A stretch of DNA of 64,000 nucleotides from Blastomonas sp. (GTDB taxonomy: Bacteria; Pseudomonadota; Alphaproteobacteria; Sphingomonadales; Sphingomonadaceae): the NCBI RefSeq assembly GCF_030373265.1, contig NZ_JAUCZC010000006.1, positions 62,001 to 126,000 on the forward strand, written 5' to 3'. A model generated the notes under the pieces. The model saw nothing but the letters and a program-made list of their open reading frames with translations, was not told the origin of the DNA and made no database searches. Every line of letters starts with the position of its first letter. The first letter of the stretch is position 1. This document shows positions 24,608 to 32,199 of this stretch, one piece after another. The position numbers and the translations under genes are program-made.

Positions 24608-26360
24608 CGCCCCTTCGTTTTGTGCGATCATCTCCCGAGCAGTGCGCGGCGAGGGCGCCATATCATTCGCTGGGCCGGTTCAAACGCTGTCGCAAGAGTT
24701 TGCGGAACTCGAGCTCGTGGTGACTACGCCGAGATTTGCCCTGCTAAAGGCAAACTCAACACAAGCCGAGTTGTCAGATGATCAAAGTGTAGTCCTGATT
24801 GGGGAAATCTTTCCTCGAGCGGGGTTCTCAATTCCCAGAATCATCGGACCCTTGAGTTTCGAAAAGCCGCAGCTTGCTGCCCGCTGCGTGTCGGATCTCG
24901 TCTGGGGGCGCTACGCGATGTTTTGCGCCGGCCGGGATGGGAATAGCGTGGCCTGGTTTCGGGATCCATCGGGGAGCCAGCGTCTCTATGAGTGGCAAAT
25001 TGGCCCGTACACAGTTTTGACCGACGCAATCACGCCGCGGCTCACGCACTGTCTGGGCCAAAGGCCCAAGATCGACTGGCATCGACTCTCTCAATTGATG
25101 GTTCAGACTGAAATGGCCGCGTCTTTCAGCGCGCTGGAAAATGTCGACATTGTGATTCCCGGTCAGTTGCGCGCCCTCGAGGGGCAACAGGTCATCAGCG
25201 AAACAATATGGTCGCCTTCACAATTTGCTCGTCGCAACCGACATGCCGATTGCCATGAGATAAGAAAAACCGCCGCCAATTGCATGGAACACTGGCTTGG
25301 CGATCACTCAAAGGTGACTGTGGAACTTTCAGGTGGCCTGGATTCTTCGCTGGTCGCGGCGTTGATCGCCACTTCGAACCGCGCGCCGCGAATTCAAGGC
25401 CTCAATATCATCCCGCGTTCGCCTGGCGGTGATGAGAGCATCTACGCACGCGCCGTTTCTGAAAAATGGGGATTTGGACTGATCGAAACTATCGCCGATC
25501 CGGGCGCGCTCGACTATCTCGAGTTGCTGAAGCACACGCCTGTTGTTGAGCCCGCGGTGTACGGACTGGATATCCTTGCCGATCGAACCTCTTCGGATTT
25601 AGCGGCTGCAGTTGGCGCTACCAGAATATTCTCGGGACAGGGCGGTGATGCGGTCTTCTTCCAACCGCACACGCCGCTGATTGCGTCTGACTATCTGAGG
25701 GTGGCTGGCCCCAGCCCCAGGTTCCTCACTCTCGCGCAGAGGTGCGCGAAGGCTGACAGCACTTCTATCTGGTCCGTTCTCAAACGTGCCCTTACCAACG
25801 ATTCGACGCTTGCGCGCCGCCCGATCCCAATCGGAATTGCTGGTCCAGTGGCCCGAAACGCATGGGATGCGCCACAGATGGTTCACCCCTGGATGGAAGA
25901 AGCCCAAGAGTTGCCGGCGGGAAAACGCATGCAGATCGCAATGCTTGCAAACTGCCAGCTTTTTCATCGTGCTACCCAGACCAGCCAGCAGCAAAGGCTG
26001 GTACACCCGCTTCTGTCACAGCCGCTGGTCGAGTTATGTCTTGCAACAGCGCTGTGGGAGCTCGTCCCGGATGAGCGCGACCGAGGATTTGTGCGCGATT
26101 GCTTCGGTCGATTGCTGCCTACTCTTGTCCGCCAGCGACAGGGAAAGGGGGAGGCCTCGGGTTTCTATAACCGGGCGATCGCGACACATCTCGCAACCTT
26201 GCGACCCTTCTTGCTGGAAGGAGTCCTGGCCAGCAAAGGTTTGGTGTCGCCCGATAAGTTGTCCGACATTCTCGACCCGCAACACCTCCTGTGGAAAGAC
26301 GATCACCCTATTGTCGGCTCGCTTGTTTCTCTCGAGATCTGGGCGCGTCAGTGGGCCTAG
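24594..26360 (+). CDS. Lasso peptide cyclase (C protein, asparagine synthetase-like)
   Basis: This 588-residue protein of the asparagine synthetase B family is adapted for macrolactam formation. The N-terminal glutaminase-like domain lacks the catalytic Cys at position 2 (the protein enters as SDAPSFCAIIS). The C-terminal ATP-pyrophosphatase domain has the PP-loop SGGLDSS at residues 246-252 and FSGQGGDAVFFQ about 100 residues later, the hallmarks of lasso cyclases. It would activate Glu9 of the core with ATP and join it to the N-terminal amine of Ala1. No ATG is available: TTG at 24594 is the first normal start after an in-frame TAA at 24555, and it sits inside the B gene, suggesting coupling. 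The true N-terminus may be slightly longer, because HLITYLGSPS upstream resembles the usual beginning of such proteins. Confidence 0.92.
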   Translation: MRGSDAPSFCAIISRAVRGEGAISFAGPVQTLSQEFAELELVVTTPRFALLKANSTQAELSDDQSVVLIGEIFPRAGFSIPRIIGPLSFEKPQLAARCVSDLVWGRYAMFCAGRDGNSVAWFRDPSGSQRLYEWQIGPYTVLTDAITPRLTHCLGQRPKIDWHRLSQLMVQTEMAASFSALENVDIVIPGQLRALEGQQVISETIWSPSQFARRNRHADCHEIRKTAANCMEHWLGDHSKVTVELSGGLDSSLVAALIATSNRAPRIQGLNIIPRSPGGDESIYARAVSEKWGFGLIETIADPGALDYLELLKHTPVVEPAVYGLDILADRTSSDLAAAVGATRIFSGQGGDAVFFQPHTPLIASDYLRVAGPSPRFLTLAQRCAKADSTSIWSVLKRALTNDSTLARRPIPIGIAGPVARNAWDAPQMVHPWMEEAQELPAGKRMQIAMLANCQLFHRATQTSQQQRLVHPLLSQPLVELCLATALWELVPDERDRGFVRDCFGRLLPTLVRQRQGKGEASGFYNRAIATHLATLRPFLLEGVLASKGLVSPDKLSDILDPQHLLWKDDHPIVGSLVSLEIWARQWA

Positions 26361-26363
26361 CCT

Positions 26364-27608
26364 TTACAGTCTCGTTGGTGATTGTTTTGCGTCGATTGAT
26401 TTGGCTGGGACTTCAGAAAGGAGCGACACGATATGGACGTTCCACATCTCCAATGCCTCAACCTTTTCCTGCTCCCAATTGTAACGCTGGTAGATGCCAG
26501 CAATGCCGGATCGAGAGCCGCCGAGGTGATTTAGAACAGCTTCGGTGACCTCAAACCGCACGCCCAGACGCTGGAACCCCGTTGCAAGCGTGCGTCTTAG
26601 ATCGTGCAGCCGCCATGGTGTCAGCAAACCGCCCTCATCCGCGGCAATCAGCTCATCGAGCTTTGTTTTACCTTTGCTAAAGGCAGTGAATTTTGCGCCT
26701 GAAGAAGTGAAAAACACCCTACCACGACCTGGCCAAGCATGAGTGTTAGCAACTTCGTCCAAAACCGAGATGGCCAATGCGTTTAATGGCACACTGTTTG
26801 GCTCGCCATTTTTGGAGCGTTCGCCTGGCAGGGTCCACATGCGCTTTTCACGGTCTAGCTCCTGCCAAGATAATGAAGTGACCTCTTCACGCCTTTGGCC
26901 GGTAACGATCAAGAGACGAATAATTGCGCCGAAAAGCCGGTGGGTGTGAAAAGACTGGTGCCATACACTCGCCAATTCCCGGTCCGATAGCCAACGATCG
27001 CGCGCCTTCACAGGCGGTGGAGCTTCCATGCCCTCCATGGGGCTGCGCTCAATGTCCCCGCGACTGACCGCCCAGCGAAAAAGCCGCCGCAAGACAGCAA
27101 AAACATTGCGGCGGTTCGCTGCTTGTGGCGTGGGCATTCTGTCAAACACAGCCACGATGTCATGCCGTCTGATAGTCGGGAGAGGCTTCTTGCCGAGAAC
27201 CGGCTTCACATGGATCCGCAGTGAACGCTCGACCAGACCACTCCAGCCCTTCCGCACGCAAGATTTGGCAAACTTGTCGGCGTAGTTAGAGAAGGCAAGG
27301 TCAACAGCTTCCCTTCGGCGCTGCTTGTCCGCTTCGACTGGATCGATACCCTGCCCAATCAGCAACGACAGGCGGACCGCTTCTTCTCTAGCGGTGACAG
27401 GGGTCCAGGGAGACCCATGGCTGCCGATTGTATGGCGGCGCGTGACTGCTTCACGGCCGCCCATTCTGAACTGCAAAATGTACGAGACAGCCCCTGTTTT
27501 AGAGAACCTCGCACCAAACCCTTTGATGCCGTCGTCCCAAACGAAACCTTCGTACCGCTGTGCGATCCACCCATCGACCGACCGCTTTGTGATCTTTCCA
27601 TTCGCCAT
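26364..27608 (-). CDS. Tyrosine-type site-specific integrase
   Basis: This 414-residue recombinase from ATG 27608 has an N-terminal arm-type DNA-binding domain (MANGKITKRSVDGWIAQRYEGFVWDDGIKGFGARFSKTGAVSYILQFRMGGR, typical of prophage/island integrases). A core-binding SAM-like helical domain follows (YADKFAKSCVRKGWSGLVERSLRIHVKPVLGKKPLPTIRRHDIVAVFDRM). The catalytic domain shows Arg (VTGQRREEV), His-x-x-Arg (WRLHDLRRTLA) and Tyr (GIYQRYNW). The length is complete and no frameshift is seen, so it may be active. It lies tail-to-tail with the lasso cyclase (3 bp gap), and its 5' end points at trmB. This is the usual arrangement at one end of an integrative island and suggests the lasso cluster is mobile. 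Confidence 0.9.
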   Translation of the reverse strand: MANGKITKRSVDGWIAQRYEGFVWDDGIKGFGARFSKTGAVSYILQFRMGGREAVTRRHTIGSHGSPWTPVTAREEAVRLSLLIGQGIDPVEADKQRRREAVDLAFSNYADKFAKSCVRKGWSGLVERSLRIHVKPVLGKKPLPTIRRHDIVAVFDRMPTPQAANRRNVFAVLRRLFRWAVSRGDIERSPMEGMEAPPPVKARDRWLSDRELASVWHQSFHTHRLFGAIIRLLIVTGQRREEVTSLSWQELDREKRMWTLPGERSKNGEPNSVPLNALAISVLDEVANTHAWPGRGRVFFTSSGAKFTAFSKGKTKLDELIAADEGGLLTPWRLHDLRRTLATGFQRLGVRFEVTEAVLNHLGGSRSGIAGIYQRYNWEQEKVEALEMWNVHIVSLLSEVPAKSIDAKQSPTRL

Positions 27609-27636
27609 TTTGGGGCCTCCAAACTCGGCGCCGTGC

Positions 27637-27670
27637 AATCACCGGGCAATCACCGAAACGGAAATCACCG
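27637..27670. repeat. Three AATCACCG iterons upstream of the integrase
   Basis: AATCACCG occurs at 27637-27644, 27648-27655 and 27663-27670 in the 130 bp between the integrase start and trmB. Spacings of 11 and 15 bp place the first two about one helical turn apart. Such repeats fit arm-type integrase binding sites or an autoregulatory operator. Confidence 0.5.
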
Positions 27671-27738
27671 CCAATGAGCGAAAACCATAGAGGAACCAAA
27701 CCTTTGTAAAAACACACTTTTCGTACTCTACAGTACCC

Positions 27739-28434
27739 TCAAATACGCCGGTACCTAAAGTACCACACCTCGTGACCGTGCGCGCGGGCCTTGGCCTCGT
27801 AGCGGGTCTCGGGCCAGCCACCGGGGCGAACGAGGAAGTCCTTCGGGCGCTCGCACAGCCAGTCGAACGCCGGGTGATCGTTCATCACCATCATCGCGTG
27901 CGCGACATAGATCGGGTGATCGGTGCCGAAGCGGAATTCGCCGCCGGGTTTGAGCTTGGCCGCGATCAGATCGACCGGGCCGGAATTCATCATCCGGCGT
28001 TTGGCGTGGCGCGCCTTGGGCCAGGGATCGGGGTGGAGCAGATAGACGAAGCTCAAGCTGCCGTCGGGGATGCGCTCGAGCACGTCGATCGCGTTGCCCA
28101 TGTGCAGCCGGATGTTGGCGAGCGTGTTCTCGCGGACATGCTGCAGCGCGCCGACGACGCCGTTGAGGAACGGCTCGGCGCCGATGAAACCATGATCGGG
28201 CAGCATGTCGGCGCGATACGCCATGTGCTCGCCCGAGCCGAAGCCGATCTCGAAGTGCAGCGGGCGGTCATCGCCGAACAACCGCTCGGCTGTGATCTCG
28301 CCATCCTCGGGCACGGTGATCTGCGGCAGCAGCTTTTCGACCAGTTCGGCCTGGCCGAGGCGCAATTTGTGGTTCTGCTGGCGGCCATAGAGCCGCCGCA
28401 CGGATAAAGGATCGCCGGGTTTGTATGCAGTCAT
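27739..28434 (-). CDS. trmB: tRNA (guanine-N7-)-methyltransferase
   Basis: This 231-residue SAM-dependent methyltransferase makes m7G46 in tRNA variable loops. The SAM motif FEIGFGSGEHMAYRA, VYLLHPDPWPKARHAKRRMMN (the signature PWPKxRHxKRR) and FRFGTDHPIYVAHA are all present. ATG at 28434 is chosen because the protein starts MTAYKPGDPLSVRRLYGRQ, which is standard for alphaproteobacteria; the open frame upstream to 28506 is not needed. It is transcribed away from the acyl-CoA synthetase gene. Its 3' end, coding GHEVWYFRYRRI, borders the integrase upstream region. This makes it a candidate insertion point for the island, though I could not find a duplicated copy of the 3' end. Confidence 0.93.
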   Translation of the reverse strand: MTAYKPGDPLSVRRLYGRQQNHKLRLGQAELVEKLLPQITVPEDGEITAERLFGDDRPLHFEIGFGSGEHMAYRADMLPDHGFIGAEPFLNGVVGALQHVRENTLANIRLHMGNAIDVLERIPDGSLSFVYLLHPDPWPKARHAKRRMMNSGPVDLIAAKLKPGGEFRFGTDHPIYVAHAMMVMNDHPAFDWLCERPKDFLVRPGGWPETRYEAKARAHGHEVWYFRYRRI

Positions 28435-28580
28435 GGGCCAAGCGCTTAGCAAGCGATGCCCGCGATGCAAGCCGGTATCGGTGCTTTGCGGGCGTGATCG
28501 ACGCAAACTATGGCACGCCTGCGACAGTCTGAATGGCTGGCGGCTTGCGCCGCGCGAGGCTCTTATTTACAGTCGTGTCA

Positions 28581-30293
28581 ATGACTGACAGCGCCCTTCC
28601 CGCATCGCCCGCCGCCGTTTCGACCGATCAGCCGATCTGGAAGACGCACTACAGCCATCCTTGCGACTGGGATCAGGTGTTTGCGCCGCTGACCTTGCCC
28701 GACATGCTGTTCGGTTCGGCAGAGCGCAAGCGCACCGCGCCGCTGCTCGACTTCATGGGCCGCAAATACAGCTATGCCGAAACCGCGCAGGGTGCGCGCC
28801 GCGTCGCCAAGGGCTTGCAGGCCATGGGCGTCGGCAAGGGCGACCGGATCGGGCTGTTCCTGCCCAACGTGCCGCATTATGTCGCGGCCTATTATGGCGC
28901 GATGGCGGCGGGGGCGACCGTGGTCAACTTCTCGCCGCTCTATACGGTCGACGAGCTCGCGCACCAGGTCGCCGACAGCGGCACGACGATCCTGTTCACG
29001 CTGTCCGCCGCAGCCCTGCTGCCCACCGCGATCAAGGTGCTCAACCAGTCGGGGCTGGAGCGGCTGGTCGTCGGGTCGGTCGCCGGCGCGCTGCCATCGG
29101 GCAAGGCGCTGTTCTACCGTCTGTTCAAGGGCAAGGAGACCGCCGCGCGCCCCGATGATGCGCGGATCACCAGCTTTTCTGCCCTGATCGACAATGACGG
29201 CGCGTACACGCCGGTGCCGATCGACGCGGAGCGCGATATCGCGCTGTTCCAGTATACCGGCGGCACCACCGGCACCCCCAAGGGCGCGATGCTCAGCCAC
29301 CAGAACCTCTCGGCCAACGCACGGCAGGTCAACGCCATCGATCCGCAAAAGGATTCGGGCGACGACCGCATCCTGGGCGTGCTGCCCTTCTTCCACGTCT
29401 TCGCCAACACCTGCGTGCTCAACCGCACCGTGCTCAACGGCGGCGAGATCGTGATGCTGCCGCGGTTCGAGGCGGTGGCGGCGCTGAAGGCGATTTCCCG
29501 GGCAAAAATTACCGCCCTGCCCGGCGTGCCGACGATGTATCAGGCGCTGCTCGACAATCCGCAGATCGCCAAGACCGATTTCGCAAGCCTGCGCGCGTGC
29601 ATCTCGGGTGGCGCGCCGCTCGCCGCCGAGGTCAAGGCGCGCTTCGAGCAGGTCACCGGCGCCAATGTGGTCGAGGGCTATGGCCTGACCGAAAGCAGCG
29701 GGGTCGTGTCGACCAACCCCTATGAGGGGCTCAACAAGACCGGCACCATCGGCCAGCCCCTGCCCGGCACCATGGTGCGGCTGGTCGACAAGGAAGACCC
29801 GACCAAGCAGGTCGCTCCGGGCGAACCGGGCGAGATCATCTTTGCCGGGCCCCAGGTGATGTGCGGCTACTGGAACCGTCCCGACGCCGATGAAGAGGTG
29901 TTTATCGGCGAGTATCTGCGCACCGGCGATGTCGGGATGATCGACGCAGACGGCTACATCCGCATCGTCGACCGCATCAAGGACATGATCGCGGTGGGCG
30001 GGTTCAAGGTCTTCCCCAGCCAGATCGAAGAGGTGCTCTACCGGCACCCGGCGGTCAGGGAGGCGCTAGTGATCGGCATCCCCGACCCCTATCGCGGCGA
30101 AAGCCCCAAAGCCTTTGTCGCGCTGCAGGAAGACGCGGAGATCGACGGCGCCGCGCTGATGGCCTGGCTCAACCCGCAATTGGGCAAGCACGAGCGCGTC
30201 GCGGCGGTGGATATCCGCGAGGCGTTGCCCAAGACGCTGATCGGCAAGCTCGACCGCAAGGAACTGCGCAAGGCCGAGGGAATCGCAGCCTGA
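28581..30293 (+). CDS. Long-chain fatty acid-CoA ligase (AMP-forming)
   Basis: This 570-residue ANL-superfamily enzyme from ATG 28581 activates fatty acids to acyl-CoA with ATP. Motifs seen are the P-loop YTGGTTGTPKGAMLSH (about residues 229-244), VEGYGLTESSGVVSTNP (A5), YLRTGDVGMIDADGYIRIVDRIKDMIAVGGFKVFPSQIE (A7/A8) and KTLIGKLDRKELRK with the catalytic Lys near the C-terminus. The domain order and length fit FadD. It stands alone between trmB and a small membrane-protein gene, about 145 bp downstream of the divergent trmB start. Beta-oxidation genes lie 14 kb away, so a role in fatty acid catabolism is the simplest reading. Confidence 0.9.
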   Translation: MTDSALPASPAAVSTDQPIWKTHYSHPCDWDQVFAPLTLPDMLFGSAERKRTAPLLDFMGRKYSYAETAQGARRVAKGLQAMGVGKGDRIGLFLPNVPHYVAAYYGAMAAGATVVNFSPLYTVDELAHQVADSGTTILFTLSAAALLPTAIKVLNQSGLERLVVGSVAGALPSGKALFYRLFKGKETAARPDDARITSFSALIDNDGAYTPVPIDAERDIALFQYTGGTTGTPKGAMLSHQNLSANARQVNAIDPQKDSGDDRILGVLPFFHVFANTCVLNRTVLNGGEIVMLPRFEAVAALKAISRAKITALPGVPTMYQALLDNPQIAKTDFASLRACISGGAPLAAEVKARFEQVTGANVVEGYGLTESSGVVSTNPYEGLNKTGTIGQPLPGTMVRLVDKEDPTKQVAPGEPGEIIFAGPQVMCGYWNRPDADEEVFIGEYLRTGDVGMIDADGYIRIVDRIKDMIAVGGFKVFPSQIEEVLYRHPAVREALVIGIPDPYRGESPKAFVALQEDAEIDGAALMAWLNPQLGKHERVAAVDIREALPKTLIGKLDRKELRKAEGIAA

Positions 30294-30388
30294 AGTGTCG
30301 AGGTTAACCCCCCTTGCCAAGCTGTCATCGCAGTGACACACTCATTTTGGTGCAGATAGGCCAAGACCGGAGTCTGCACGAGGCAATC

Positions 30389-30799
30389 ATGGGGGACATG
30401 ATGACCAATGCGATCGAAAAGCGGTTCGAAGCCGCCCGCTACAATTCCACGTTCGTCAAGCCCGTGGCACCCGAAACGATATGGGACCGACGGATCAGCA
30501 ACCACGTCGCCTACGCGTTGCTCGCCTATACCGGCCTGCAGATCTTTGTGGTGATGGGTGCGGTCAAGGGCGAGGACATGTCGATCCTGCCCTATCTGGG
30601 GCTGGTCGCTCTGGTCGCCATTGTCATCCCCATGTGCCGCCGGGTTGAAAAGCGCTGGCAGACATTGTCGCGCGGCGATCTTCCCGAAGCGCGGCTGATG
30701 GCGCTGTACCGCGGCGACCGGCTGGGCATCTGGCTGTTCGCGATCGGCTTTCCGTTCGCATTCGTGGCAGTGGTCAAGGGGCTGTCGGCGCTGTTCTGA
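30389..30799 (+). CDS. Small hypothetical membrane protein
   Basis: This 136-residue protein has a hydrophilic N-terminus (MTNAIEKRFEAARYNSTFVKPVAPETIWDRR) followed by three hydrophobic stretches (HVAYALLAYTGLQIFVVMGAV, LPYLGLVALVAIVIPMC, LGIWLFAIGFPFAFVAVVKGL). It has no signal peptide and no catalytic motif, and I do not recognise a family. In-frame ATGs at 30389, 30398 and 30401 are all possible; GGGGGAC before 30401 could be the ribosome binding site. It sits 90 bp downstream of the acyl-CoA ligase and 50 bp upstream of pmbA on the same strand, so it may be part of a loose operon. Confidence 0.6.
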   Translation: MGDMMTNAIEKRFEAARYNSTFVKPVAPETIWDRRISNHVAYALLAYTGLQIFVVMGAVKGEDMSILPYLGLVALVAIVIPMCRRVEKRWQTLSRGDLPEARLMALYRGDRLGIWLFAIGFPFAFVAVVKGLSALF

Positions 30800-30849
30800 G
30801 CCGCGCCGGTCCGATTGACCAACCCAACACGGCGGCTTAAACCCCGCTG

Positions 30850-32196
30850 ATGCAAACCCCCGACCAAGCCAGAGACCTGGCGCAAGATCTTGTCGCCCGC
30901 GCCATCGCCGCAGGCGCCAGCGCCGCCGACGCGGTCTTCGCCTGCGATGCCTCCACCGACGTGCAGATCCGCCTGGGCGCGCTCGAGGATGTCCAGCGCT
31001 CCGAAAGCGCGGCGATCGGCCTGCGCGTGTTCGACGGCAGACGCTCTGCCAGCGTCTCGGGTGCGGATGTCACCGCCGCGGGCCTGGCGACACTCGCCGA
31101 ACGCGCGGTCGCGATGGCACGGCTGGCGCCCGAAGATGCCTATGCAGGGCTGGCTCCCGAGGGCCTGCTGGTGCGTGGGCCATTGCCCGCGCTCGATCTC
31201 GACGACGACATGGACCCGGATCCGGCGCTGCTGCGCGATCTGGCAGAACGCTGCGAAGCGGCCGCGCGCGACGTGACCGGCGTCACCAACTCCGAAGGCG
31301 GATCGGCCGGCGCGGTGCGCTCGGTGATGGCGCTGGCCACCAGCCACGGCTTTGTCGGCAGCTATGGCGGCAGCCGCTATGGCATCGGCGCCAGCGTGCT
31401 GGCGGGCGGCGAAGGCGCGATGGAGCGCGATTCGGCCTCGCACACCGTGCGCTTCCTCGAAGATCTCGACACCCCCGAGGCTGTCGGCCGCAAGGCCGGC
31501 GAACGCGCGGTGGCGCGGCTGGGCGCAGGAAAAATCACCAGCGGGCCGATGCCGGTGGTGTTCGATCCCCGCGCCGGCGGATCGCTGATCGGATCGCTGA
31601 TCGGTGCGATCTCGGGCGGCGCGATCGCGCGCAAGACCAGCTTCCTGCTCGACAAGCGCGGCAAGCCCGTGTTCGACAGCGCGGTCTCGATCGTCGATGA
31701 CCCCCACCGGGTGCGCGGACTGCGCTCGCGCAGCTTCGATGGCGAGGGCTTGCCGACAAAGGCGTGGCGGGTGATCGACAAGGGCGTGCTCACCGGCTGG
31801 ATGATGGACAGCGCCGCCGCCCGCCAGTTGGGCGAAGCGCCCACCGGCCATGCCGCGCGCGGCATCAGCGGCGCGCCCGCGACCGGCGCCAGCAACCTGC
31901 ATATGGAAGCCGGCAGCGACAGCCCCACCGCGCTGATGGCGGGCATCGCCACCGGCATCTATGTCACCGAGCTGATCGGCATGGGCGTCAACGGCGTCAC
32001 CGGCGACTACAGCCGCGGGGCGAGCGGCTTCGTCATCCGCAATGGCCAGCTGGCCGAGCCGATCAGCGAGATCACCATCGCGGGCAACCTGATCGACATG
32101 TTCGCCAATCTGACTCCCGCCAACGATCTGGACTTCCGCTATGCGGTCAATGTGCCCACGCTGCGCATCGACGGCATGGTGGTCGCGAGCAGCTGA
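30850..32196 (+). CDS. pmbA: TldD/PmbA family protein, PmbA (TldE)
   Basis: This 448-residue protein of the TldD/PmbA family has an N-terminal domain (DAVFACDASTDVQIRLGALEDVQRSESAAIGLRVFDGRRSASVSGADVTAAGL) and a C-terminal domain with PMPVVFDPRAGGSLIGSLIGAISGGAIARKTSFLLDKRGKPVF and GNLHMEAG-like ASNLHMEAGS. In the TldD/TldE heterodimer the PmbA (TldE) subunit lacks the zinc-binding HExxxH of TldD; none is seen here, so this is PmbA. The complex is a metalloprotease that degrades unfolded peptides and helps mature or process peptides such as microcin B17 in Escherichia coli. tldD is not in the window. The next gene follows after 3 bp. Confidence 0.88.
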   Translation: MQTPDQARDLAQDLVARAIAAGASAADAVFACDASTDVQIRLGALEDVQRSESAAIGLRVFDGRRSASVSGADVTAAGLATLAERAVAMARLAPEDAYAGLAPEGLLVRGPLPALDLDDDMDPDPALLRDLAERCEAAARDVTGVTNSEGGSAGAVRSVMALATSHGFVGSYGGSRYGIGASVLAGGEGAMERDSASHTVRFLEDLDTPEAVGRKAGERAVARLGAGKITSGPMPVVFDPRAGGSLIGSLIGAISGGAIARKTSFLLDKRGKPVFDSAVSIVDDPHRVRGLRSRSFDGEGLPTKAWRVIDKGVLTGWMMDSAAARQLGEAPTGHAARGISGAPATGASNLHMEAGSDSPTALMAGIATGIYVTELIGMGVNGVTGDYSRGASGFVIRNGQLAEPISEITIAGNLIDMFANLTPANDLDFRYAVNVPTLRIDGMVVASS

Positions 32197-32199
32197 GCC

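Noticed and set aside
27700-27760. Attachment-site duplication of the trmB 3' end
   Set aside because: I searched the left part of the island by eye for copies of the trmB end and its GGTACC-containing flank and found only short chance matches, so no att repeat is claimed.
24000-28400. A lasso ABC exporter (D gene)
   Set aside because: None is present: the cyclase is followed directly by the integrase and trmB. This agrees with isopeptidase-type clusters, which usually lack one.
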